DNA from: Spirochaetota bacterium
GTDB taxonomy: Bacteria; Spirochaetota; UBA4802; UBA5550
Assembly: GCA_022704585.1 (NCBI GenBank)
Contig: JAKJGD010000028.1
Span: 1 to 10,746, forward strand
Reading direction: 5' to 3'
Length of the DNA: 10,746 nucleotides
Shown: positions 1 to 6,240 of the stretch, one piece after another
Numbering within the stretch: position 1 is the first letter of the stretch
Layout: the number at the start of each line of letters is the position of its first letter
Notes under the pieces: model-generated
The model's database searches: none
What the model saw: the letters and a program-made list of their open reading frames with translations, nothing else
Told to the model about the DNA's origin: nothing
Program-made: the position numbers and the translations under genes

Positions 1-404
1 TGATCACTTTCCATGCCCGGCACAAGTACCTCCTGATGGCTCACAGCCCTTCGATACAGAAAGAGCTGGGGAGACTGGTGGCCGGCGTGAAGGGTATGAA
101 GCCGGGCGATTTTCTCCGGGAGTACGAGACGCTCTTCATGCGGGCGTTCGCGTGCCTCTCGACCCCGAAAAAGAACACGAACGTGCTGATGCATTGTGCC
201 GGTTATTTCCGCGACCGGATCACGGCAGGCGAGAAGAAGGAGCTCCTGGATATCATCGAGCAGTACCGGAAGGAGCTCGTGCCCCTCATCGTACCGGTGA
301 CCCTCATACGGCACTTCGTTCGGAAGTACGGCGAGGAATACCTCGCGGACCAGTATTACCTGGACCCCCATCCCCTTGAGCTTAAATTGAGGAACCATGC
401 CTGA
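1..404 (+). CDS. DUF1722 (YbgA-type) domain protein, 5' end outside the window
   Basis: The reading frame is open from base 3, well before the first ATG at 36. The residues before that ATG (I-T-F-H-A-R-H-K-Y-L-L-M-A-H-S) are the typical start of a DUF1722 domain (F-H-x-R-H-K-x-x-L-M-A-H-S), so the true start lies upstream and the ATG at 36 is internal. The visible part covers nearly all of the domain, including L-G-R-L-V-A-G and the R-K-Y-G-E-E-Y-L-A-D-Q-Y-Y-L-D-P-H-P ending usual for the family. In many bacteria the domain is fused behind a DUF523 domain, which would be off the edge here. The biochemical function of the family is not established. The stop overlaps the next start (ATGCCTGA), so the two genes are probably translationally coupled. 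Confidence 0.85.
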   Translation, partial: ITFHARHKYLLMAHSPSIQKELGRLVAGVKGMKPGDFLREYETLFMRAFACLSTPKKNTNVLMHCAGYFRDRITAGEKKELLDIIEQYRKELVPLIVPVTLIRHFVRKYGEEYLADQYYLDPHPLELKLRNHA

Positions 405-840
405 AAGAGCGGACCCGGCAATCATCAGATCGCTGCTGGAATCGCAGACCACCGGCGTGCTGGCGACCGAGCGGGATCGCCGCCCGTACGCCAACCTGAT
501 CGCGTACTCGTTCGACCCGGACCTCAGGCAGATCTATTTCGTGACGCCGTGCACGACCGCAAAATACGGCAACCTGAGCATGAACCCGAACTGCTCCCTG
601 CTTGTCGACACCAGGACGAACGATCCCGCCGATTTCAGCAGTGCCGCGGCGCTGTCCGCGATCGGCCGGGCGGTCGAGATCACCGGCGAGGAAAAATCTG
701 CGCGGATGAGGGCGCACGCGGACCGGCTGCCGGGTCTTGCAGCATTTATTGACTCTCCCGCGATGGCGCTCTTCCGGATCGAAGTCGAATCGTACATTCT
801 CGTAAACGGGCTTACCGATATCTCCGTGTATCACCCCTGA
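397..840 (+). CDS. Pyridoxamine 5'-phosphate oxidase-like flavin-binding protein
   Basis: The protein has 147 residues and one split-barrel flavin-binding domain. The pattern is characteristic: T-T-G-V-L-A-T near residue 18, then R-P-Y-A-N-L-I-A-Y-S-F-D, then Q-I-Y-F-V-T-P, then K-Y-G-N-L-S-M-N-P-N-C-S-L-L-V-D. This is the small-ligand FMN/F420/heme-binding fold. Without the substrate-specific residues of true PdxH it should be called only an oxidoreductase-like protein. There is no signal peptide, so it is cytoplasmic. The ATG overlaps the DUF1722 stop by 8 bases, with GAGGA just before it at short spacing. Pairing with DUF1722 suggests a shared transcript but says nothing firm about substrate. 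Confidence 0.85.
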   Translation: MPERADPAIIRSLLESQTTGVLATERDRRPYANLIAYSFDPDLRQIYFVTPCTTAKYGNLSMNPNCSLLVDTRTNDPADFSSAAALSAIGRAVEITGEEKSARMRAHADRLPGLAAFIDSPAMALFRIEVESYILVNGLTDISVYHP

Positions 841-848
841 TACAGTAA

Positions 849-888
849 TCCAGAACACCGAAAAACCCGGCAAGCAAAAAGTTCTGGA
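849..888. repeat. 8-base inverted repeat behind the flavoprotein gene
   Basis: TCCAGAAC (849-856) is the exact reverse complement of GTTCTGGA (881-888), with a 24-base A-rich loop. No T-run follows it directly, so it is a poor intrinsic terminator. The right arm overlaps the proposed -35 box of the sigma-factor promoter. It could be a weak terminator of the upstream pair or a regulator site. Confidence 0.4.
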
Positions 889-914
889 CAGGGTATGTAA
901 TTTTACATTATCAT
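885..914 (+). promoter_or_regulatory. Putative promoter with operator-like palindrome for the sigma/FecR pair
   Basis: TGGACA (885-890) and TATCAT (909-914), separated by 18 bases, each match the sigma-70 consensus at five of six positions. The spacer contains a perfect palindrome, ATGTAA-TT-TTACAT (895-908), a common place for a repressor site. The implied transcript start is near 921, about 60 bases before the GTG start at 982. No GAAC-type ECF -35 box was seen, so autoregulation by the encoded sigma factor is not evident. Confidence 0.4.
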
Positions 915-981
915 CACCGTTATAAAAAAAGGGGACACTATCCGCCGTGTTGGACTACTATAACTTTAAGGAGCCAGGGAA

Positions 982-1521
982 GTGCTGCTGACCAGTAACC
1001 TGTCCGAAAAAAAAACAGAGCTCTTCTCTGAACATTACAACAGCCTGTATTCCGTTGCCTTCAGCTCCGTGTATTCGAAAATCGGGAACTATCATGACGC
1101 CGAGGACATATGCCAGGAGGTCTTCCTCCGCTTCTACCGGAAGCTCGATGAGATCGAAAGTCCGCGGAAATGGATATTTGGCGCGCTCCGCCTGGTGGTC
1201 TTCGATTACTATAAGAGAAAGGGAAAGAACGATATTGATATTGAAACCATGTTCGAAGACGTCAGTATGAGCTTCGTGAACGGATTCAGGGACACCCGCA
1301 TGGTGATCCAGCAGGCCCTCGACGGCCTCTACAGCTCGGTCGATGAAACGGAGCGCGCTCTGTTTGACCTCACGGCCGTTCATGGCTTCTCCCTCAGGGA
1401 AGCGGCCCTGCACCTGGGGCTCTCCTACAAGCAGGCGCGTATCCGGTACGACCGGGCTTCGAGAATGCTGATGGACCATTTCAGAAAGGCCGGCATCAAC
1501 AGCCTGGAGGACCTCCTGTGA
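982..1521 (+). CDS. ECF-type sigma-70 family RNA polymerase sigma factor
   Basis: The protein has 179 residues, the usual size for a two-domain ECF sigma factor. Region 2 spans about residues 15-80 and includes the core-binding stretch D-A-E-D-I-C-Q-E-V-F-L-R-F (39-51) and the W-I-F-G-A-L-R segment (64-70) followed by D-Y-Y-K-R-K. Region 4 spans about 120-167, with F-S-L-R-E-A-A-L-H-L-G-L-S as the helix-turn-helix. The GTG start is supported by AAGGAG (968-973) eight bases upstream. The gene overlaps the next one by 4 bases (GTGA), and that gene encodes a membrane FecR protein. In sigma/FecR pairs the membrane protein normally controls the sigma factor, which is the likely arrangement here. 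Its target promoters cannot be read from this window. Confidence 0.88.
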   Translation: MLLTSNLSEKKTELFSEHYNSLYSVAFSSVYSKIGNYHDAEDICQEVFLRFYRKLDEIESPRKWIFGALRLVVFDYYKRKGKNDIDIETMFEDVSMSFVNGFRDTRMVIQQALDGLYSSVDETERALFDLTAVHGFSLREAALHLGLSYKQARIRYDRASRMLMDHFRKAGINSLEDLL

Positions 1522-2660
1522 GCCGCCCCGACGATATCATTAATCTCCTGGAGAGGTACCGGTTCCGGTCGACGATTGATCCCGCGATCCGGCACCGTAT
1601 CCTCAGATCAAAAAAACGTACTCATGCCCTGATTCTGGGTAGTGAAACCAAGGCATCTCCTTTCATTTCCCCCATTGTCTCTCTTTATTACCGGCTCAGG
1701 AGCCTGGGCATCGGCGCCACCCTGAGGGGGAGCGCCAGGCTTATGAGCGGTGCTGCGGCCTTTGTGCTCGTACTTGTTGTCGTTTCCGCTGCCCTTACAC
1801 TGCGGTACACGGTCTTTGACAGGGGGCCCCTGGTGATCGCCAGGGGAGTGGTCACCTTTAAGGCAGGGAGCGCGATCCTTTCAAGTGAAGGCGAAACGGA
1901 CCGGGAGGCGGCCATTGGCGACATCGTCTCCGGCGGCATAACGGTGGAAACCGGTGCCATGTCCCATCTGAACATCCAGCTGGGGGACACTGCCGTTTTC
2001 AGTATCCAACCGTACTCGCGCGTGCGGCTATCCTCGCTCTTCGAAAAGGGTGCGGCTCTCCTCGACCTCGAGGAGGGGAGCCTCCTCTCCCGGCTGAAGG
2101 CCCTGAGGGGCAGGTCATCCTACTCCATCCGCACCAGGAACTGCTACGCCGCGGTGCGGGGTACGGAATTCAGCGTCGCGTATGACGGCGCCGCCACCAC
2201 TGTGGCCGTGAAAGAGGGCACGGTGATGGTCTCGCGCCTGGATGCCCGGAGCGGGAAGATGCTTGAGCAGAGGCAGATCGGGGCCGGCTATACCGCGGTG
2301 ATACGCGACACGCTCGAGGTGCGCCCTGTCAGCGGCCTTGAAACCCTCGAGCTGGAGCGGGTATCCGTCACGCCCTACTTAAGCGACGTGGAGGAGATGG
2401 ACAGAGAGGAGCTCGGGGAAGAGGCGAAACTGCAGGAGGAGCGCGAGGAAGATATACAGAAGAAGATCAACGCCGAGCTGGGAATTCTCACCATCGAGGA
2501 AATCCGCGAGAAATACGGCCAGGTCCACGAGATATGCCTCCACAACGGCAGGATCTACCTGGGGGCCATACTCTCCCGCGGCGACATCTTCACCATCCGG
2601 ACAACGCACGGTATCGTGCGCGTCCCCGCGGCAAAGATCATGAAGACCCGGGCGCGGTAG
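1518..2660 (+). CDS. Membrane-anchored FecR-domain protein, probable sigma regulator (FecR1)
   Basis: 380 residues. Residues 1-76 form a basic, presumably cytoplasmic N-terminal region. One transmembrane helix lies at about 77-97 (A-A-A-F-V-L-V-L-V-V-V). The periplasmic FecR domain spans about 107-265, with the hallmark A-A-V-R-G-T-E-F at 211-218. A highly charged Glu/Lys-rich probable coiled coil follows (289-320), then a C-terminal Sm-like module (about 335-377; G-R-I-Y-L-G-A-I-L ... T-T-H-G-I-V-R-V-P). The GTG start overlaps the sigma-factor stop (GTGA) and has GGAGG seven bases upstream. The N-terminal region could bind the sigma factor, as in FecR-type anti-sigma or activator proteins; this is inferred from gene order and topology. 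The protein is clearly related to FecR2 at 6241-7170 from the FecR domain to the C-terminus. It ends in TAG, evidence that TAG is an ordinary stop in this genome. Confidence 0.88.
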   Translation: MSRPDDIINLLERYRFRSTIDPAIRHRILRSKKRTHALILGSETKASPFISPIVSLYYRLRSLGIGATLRGSARLMSGAAAFVLVLVVVSAALTLRYTVFDRGPLVIARGVVTFKAGSAILSSEGETDREAAIGDIVSGGITVETGAMSHLNIQLGDTAVFSIQPYSRVRLSSLFEKGAALLDLEEGSLLSRLKALRGRSSYSIRTRNCYAAVRGTEFSVAYDGAATTVAVKEGTVMVSRLDARSGKMLEQRQIGAGYTAVIRDTLEVRPVSGLETLELERVSVTPYLSDVEEMDREELGEEAKLQEEREEDIQKKINAELGILTIEEIREKYGQVHEICLHNGRIYLGAILSRGDIFTIRTTHGIVRVPAAKIMKTRAR

Positions 2661-2668
2661 CGGCGCGC

Positions 2669-4315
2669 TCAGGGCAAAAACAGGAAATAATTATTGGGGA
2701 AAACAGTAAAAAATGCGTCATCATCACCATGCACGCCCGAGGTGATTGTTTCATACTCATCGTCAAAATCACCGTCGCCGTTCAGGTCGGACTCGCCATT
2801 GACATACCCGCCGATAATCAGATCGCCCGAGCCATTTACCGTGATTCCAAGGCCCATATCTTCCAGATCTTCGAAAGGAAGGTAACTGCTGCTCCCCAGC
2901 CTTTTTGACCAGAGGGGGTCGCCATGCCGACTGAATTTTGCGATAAAGACGTCCCCGCCCCCGTACACGCCTTCATCTTCTGCGCCACCGTCATCGGAAC
3001 TTCCATTGCCGTTCAGGTCAGCATTCCCGGTAACCATCCCTGTAACGAAAACCGCGCCGCTGCCGTCCACGGCAAGGCCGTGGCCCTCGTCATTCTCGCT
3101 TCCCCCGAGTCTCCTGGCCCAGAGATGGTTTCCCTGAGAATCGAACTTTGCAATTACAATATCACTCCCCCCATAACAGGAGTCTGACGGATCCTCGGGG
3201 AGCCCTGTGTCTATCACACCGCTTGCGTTAAGATCGGTACTGCCGTACACGCGGCCGATAAGGACGATGTCGTCATACCTGTCAACAGAAACATGATATG
3301 CGTTATCAATCAGTCCGCCGCCCAGCCTCCTGGCCCAGGCAAGCTCACCCGATAATGAATCGAACTTTGCTATGAATATGTCATCACTTTCTTGAAATGT
3401 CTCACTTCTTTCCCCGGTAACCAAACTAGAACTAACGTAATCGCCGTTCAGGTCCACATTACGATTAATGTGGCCCGTGACAATAATATTGTTCTCGTTG
3501 TCATGGGCGATTGAACAGCCACGATCAGTGTAGCTACCGCCGAGCCTTTTCGCCCATTGAGGATCACCCGATGAATTGAACTTTGATATGAATATGTCCT
3601 TCTCGCCATGGATATCTTCCTGTGTCTCCCCGGGATCGGTAGTATCGCCATCGCCGTTCAGATCCGCGGCATCATCCATAAAGCCAGTGACGATAATAGA
3701 GTCTTCATGGTCCACCGTGACACCCCGGGCCGCGTCTCCCCCAGTTCCGCCGAGACGAATGGCCCAGAGATGTGTGCCCGATGAATCGAACTTTGATATG
3801 AATATGTCGTACTCGCCATGAACTCCCGCCGGTGCTTCCCAGGGATCAGTAGTATCGCCGTCGCCGTTTAAATCCGCGTCTATCGTAATCTGCCCGACCG
3901 CCACGATGTTGTTTTCACTATCGGAGGCCACCTGCAGGGCCTCATCCGTTACTGTTCCGCCAAGCCTTTTAGACCATTGATGCGCACCCGATGGATCAAA
4001 TTTTGAGATAAATATATCGTTGCCTTGAAAATTATATGGGCCGATAGACTCTGTAAAATTATCAAGCGTGCGGCTGCCGTCAAGGTCCGCTCCATCAGTC
4101 ACGCTGCCGGCGACAATGATGTTGCCCGACCGGTCGAAGGTTATTGAATTAACCCTATCGCTATTCGTACCCCCGAGGCGCATGGACCAGGGGTCCCTGT
4201 CTTTGATCAGGTACCGGAACCCGCCCGTGGAATCCAGCGCCAGGTGGCCGATGTCGTCGCACTGCAGCGACAGGAACGCGAGAGCCAGTGCAATATAAAG
4301 GTTTCCGATTTTCAT
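2669..4315 (-). CDS. SBBP-repeat lipoprotein with Ca-loop-like insertions
   Basis: 548 residues. The N-terminus is a lipoprotein signal peptide with a loose spirochaete-style lipobox, S-L-Q-C, at Cys19. Seven repeats of about 70 residues begin at Trp43, 114, 184, 254, 327, 399 and 469. Each has W-[SA]-x-R-L-G-[GS], a D-x-x-x-x-I-I-V-x-G strand and a D-I-F-I-x-K-F-D-x-x-G strand. This is the SBBP (beta-propeller-related) repeat, and seven units would suit a seven-bladed propeller. Most units carry D-L-N-G-D-G-D-x-x-D or a variant, a D-x-N-x-D-G calcium-loop pattern. The start has AGGGG at good spacing. It lies 99 bases downstream of the barrel gene on the same strand and may be co-transcribed with it. 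Its 3' end is 8 bases from the convergent FecR1 gene. The role is unknown; a surface or periplasmic binding scaffold is a fair guess. Confidence 0.85.
   Translation of the reverse strand: MKIGNLYIALALAFLSLQCDDIGHLALDSTGGFRYLIKDRDPWSMRLGGTNSDRVNSITFDRSGNIIVAGSVTDGADLDGSRTLDNFTESIGPYNFQGNDIFISKFDPSGAHQWSKRLGGTVTDEALQVASDSENNIVAVGQITIDADLNGDGDTTDPWEAPAGVHGEYDIFISKFDSSGTHLWAIRLGGTGGDAARGVTVDHEDSIIVTGFMDDAADLNGDGDTTDPGETQEDIHGEKDIFISKFNSSGDPQWAKRLGGSYTDRGCSIAHDNENNIIVTGHINRNVDLNGDYVSSSLVTGERSETFQESDDIFIAKFDSLSGELAWARRLGGGLIDNAYHVSVDRYDDIVLIGRVYGSTDLNASGVIDTGLPEDPSDSCYGGSDIVIAKFDSQGNHLWARRLGGSENDEGHGLAVDGSGAVFVTGMVTGNADLNGNGSSDDGGAEDEGVYGGGDVFIAKFSRHGDPLWSKRLGSSSYLPFEDLEDMGLGITVNGSGDLIIGGYVNGESDLNGDGDFDDEYETITSGVHGDDDAFFTVFPNNYFLFLP
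2700..4189 (-). repeat. Seven in-frame coding repeats of about 210-220 bases
   Basis: The DNA encoding the SBBP units is itself repetitive. For example, GGATCGGTAGTATCGCC (3631-3647) recurs as GGATCAGTAGTATCGCC (3842-3858), and the segments around 3580 and 3790 both read CTTTGATATGAATATGTC. Similarity is highest between the third and fourth units in protein order, suggesting recent duplication or exchange between neighbours. Such repeats can expand or contract by recombination. They are coding sequence, not a mobile element. Confidence 0.7.
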
Positions 4316-4414
4316 GATTATACCCCTTTTCCTGCTACTCGTATGATGTTCCGGCCTGTATCGGCGGGCCGACCCCCGTCCCCGGGGGCGAAATAATGCA
4401 TAAGGACAGCCATG

Positions 4415-5863
4415 TCAGAACCTCACCCCGATACCCGCTTCCGCGTAAACGAACCCGAGAAGCCCGCTCTTCTCGATGATTGCCGCGTACCCGAATCTGG
4501 CGGTGAGGAGCAGGGTTTCACGCAGGGTGAATCCCAGGACAAGCTCGGCCCGCCCCATGGGCTGGAAGGATCTTTCGGTGCGCCATGTGGCCACCGGCAT
4601 TCCATTGTAGAGAAAGCGCGTCCCGTGCTTCAGGGTAGTATGGCTCACCCCGCCGGCCAGGCCCAGGCCCAGGTAAAAGAATTCCCGGACGGGAATGCGA
4701 TAGCGCGCCGCAAGGAGGATTGGCACCATGGTGTAGCCGCGGATCATGAAATTATTCGGGGTAAATGCGAGATAACCCGCTTCAACCCCCAGATCGACGT
4801 ACCTAATGGCAGGCTTGTTGATATAGAAGGCCCCCATGCCACCGAGGCCATAGCGGCACATCTTCGCGAGATCGCCCACCGGGTAGGCGAAGACGAAGCG
4901 CCCCTCGAAGTTCAGGCCGATCTTGCGTATCGAGCTTATGGCCAGGGAATCCTCCGACTCGTATCCATCTTCATCGATTGACCTGACGCTGAAATAGTGC
5001 GTGGCCTCTGCATTGAGGCCGGTACCCCTGAAAGTCGTAACACTCGTTTCTCCCAGCTTTTTTTCCCGGTTTTCCGCCCAATCGTACACCGCGTACTTCA
5101 CCACCCTGCCGTCCCTGTCCACGGCGGGCTTCCAGGTGAGCATGATGTTGAACCGGTTTCCCACCTGCTTGACCACCGAGAACAGGCCGTTCGTGGGCGC
5201 GCCGGGCGGCTCGTTCGTCTTTATCGTAATCTCGTTGCTCGGCACTGACTCCTTCCCCTCCCTGTCGATGGCGGTCACGTACACGTAGTACGTGGTCTTC
5301 CGCTCCAAGCCGCGGACCGTATGGCTCCGTGTTATGCTCGAAGCCACCTTTTTGTGCCGTGCTGGCCCCGCCTTCTTTACGTAGACATTATAGTACCGCG
5401 GGGTCCGGTAGGGGGCGTTCCAGGTGAGCCGCAGGCTCTTCTCGTAGGGCCTCCCCGCGAGTCCCGTGGGATTCGACCTGGTCATGAAGAGCACTTCTTC
5501 CCGCTTGAGCGTGTACTCCTCGGGGCTGTCGATTTTGTCCCGCAACACAAACTTCTCGTTGTCCTCCTCGACGACATAGGCTTCGAGGGATTTCCCGTTC
5601 GCCAGCCTGATGAAGACTTTGCCCAGGTAGATGGGCGTGTAGAGCACGCGAAGGATGGCCGCGTTGGCATAACGTTCGGACCTGCCTGTTTTCCTGTTGA
5701 TGACCGTGACGCCTCCGCCCGATTCGTTAACGATCCTCCCCTCCACGATGGGACCGCTCCTGAGGAAGAGGTACTCTGCCGACGCCCGGGTCCTTCCCGT
5801 GACGATGAGTAGTGCGGCGGCGAAGGCAATAATAATCAGATACGACACAGCATGTTTTTTCAT
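4415..5863 (-). CDS. Secreted protein: two Sm-like modules, two FN3 domains, C-terminal outer-membrane barrel
   Basis: 482 residues from the ATG at 5863. Residues 1-29 form a signal peptide (M-K-K-H ... hydrophobic core ... R-A-S-A) with probable cleavage before Glu30. Two Sm-like modules follow at about 31-76 and 82-128, then two fibronectin type III domains at about 130-216 (T-T-Y-Y-V-Y-V-T-A-I-D) and 218-313 (T-H-Y-F-S-V-R-S-I-D). Residues 315-482 alternate like beta strands, are rich in Gly and aromatics, and end in a terminal Phe (A-G-I-G-V-R-F), typical of an outer-membrane barrel. The barrel is about 170 residues, so roughly eight strands and not a TonB receptor. The frame is open to 6019, but that start would place the proposed -10 box inside the coding region, and 5863 immediately begins a signal peptide; 5905 is a further in-frame ATG. 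It is probably the first gene of a unit with the SBBP lipoprotein. Function unknown. Confidence 0.82.
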   Translation of the reverse strand: MKKHAVSYLIIIAFAAALLIVTGRTRASAEYLFLRSGPIVEGRIVNESGGGVTVINRKTGRSERYANAAILRVLYTPIYLGKVFIRLANGKSLEAYVVEEDNEKFVLRDKIDSPEEYTLKREEVLFMTRSNPTGLAGRPYEKSLRLTWNAPYRTPRYYNVYVKKAGPARHKKVASSITRSHTVRGLERKTTYYVYVTAIDREGKESVPSNEITIKTNEPPGAPTNGLFSVVKQVGNRFNIMLTWKPAVDRDGRVVKYAVYDWAENREKKLGETSVTTFRGTGLNAEATHYFSVRSIDEDGYESEDSLAISSIRKIGLNFEGRFVFAYPVGDLAKMCRYGLGGMGAFYINKPAIRYVDLGVEAGYLAFTPNNFMIRGYTMVPILLAARYRIPVREFFYLGLGLAGGVSHTTLKHGTRFLYNGMPVATWRTERSFQPMGRAELVLGFTLRETLLLTARFGYAAIIEKSGLLGFVYAEAGIGVRF

Positions 5864-6002
5864 AGGCGCTTTTTCCCGGCGGGACGGCGTGCGCTGTTCC
5901 CCCATAAAAATGTATGGCGGCAGATACCGGCACGTGGCCCTATCGCCGGCTGAGCAAAGAATGCACGTACTTCCCACGGTTAGTCTTTCCATTGATAGCT
6001 TT

Positions 6003-6032
6003 TTTATACTTTTATACATCAGGAAATGTCAA
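6003..6032 (-). promoter_or_regulatory. Sigma-70-type promoter for the barrel/SBBP genes
   Basis: On the minus strand a perfect TTGACA (6032-6027) is followed after 18 bases by TATAAA (6008-6003). The implied transcript start is near 5996, giving a leader of about 130 bases before the ATG at 5863. This is the strongest sigma-70-like promoter in the window and argues against the longer frame that starts at 6019. Confidence 0.65.
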
Positions 6033-6133
6033 ATGTAATTTTATTAAAGGCCGGGTCTACAAACGTCAGGCGACTTTTGCCGAACTCCACGCACGCGCCA
6101 TCACATAATTACAGTGTGGGATGCTGTGCCGAT

Positions 6134-6170
6134 GTGCCCTTTTTTTTTAAAAAAAACAGGGCACTTTTTT
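6134..6170 (+). terminator. Intrinsic terminator in the divergent region, reading toward FecR2
   Basis: GTGCCCT (6134-6140) pairs exactly with AGGGCAC (6158-6164). The arms continue inward as a T-run against an A-run, giving a long stem with one mismatch (C6157) and almost no loop, followed at once by TTTTTT (6165-6170). On the plus strand this is a textbook terminator. There is no plus-strand gene immediately upstream: it sits about 70 bases ahead of FecR2, in the region shared with the divergent barrel gene. It may stop antisense or read-through transcription, or act as a leader attenuator. Confidence 0.7.
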
Positions 6171-6240
6171 CCCCGTCGGCATACGTCCTTGGTGAGTCGC
6201 GCAGATCAGATCATCATACGACATTACAGGGGTACTCATC

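Noticed and set aside
4373..4388. GC-rich hairpin CCCCCG / CGGGGG between the barrel and SBBP genes
   Set aside because: Short stem, no T-run on the minus strand, and simple C/G runs; not enough for a terminator call.
4412..4981. 189-residue plus-strand frame opposite the barrel gene
   Set aside because: It is the antisense shadow of a gene with a signal peptide and recognisable domains, and it shows no domain of its own.
4415..5863. Barrel protein as a TonB-dependent receptor partner of FecR
   Set aside because: The barrel is only about 170 residues and there is no plug domain or TonB box; TonB receptors are far larger.
5864..6019. N-terminal extension of the barrel protein from an ATG at 6019
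   Set aside because: The extension would include the -10 box of the best promoter in the window and would bury the signal peptide 52 residues in. The start at 5863 begins directly with a signal peptide.
895..6043. Shared 11-mer ATGTAATTTTA before the sigma gene and in the divergent region (6033-6043)
   Set aside because: Several shared AT-rich 11-mers are expected by chance in a window of this size, and the second copy lacks the palindrome.
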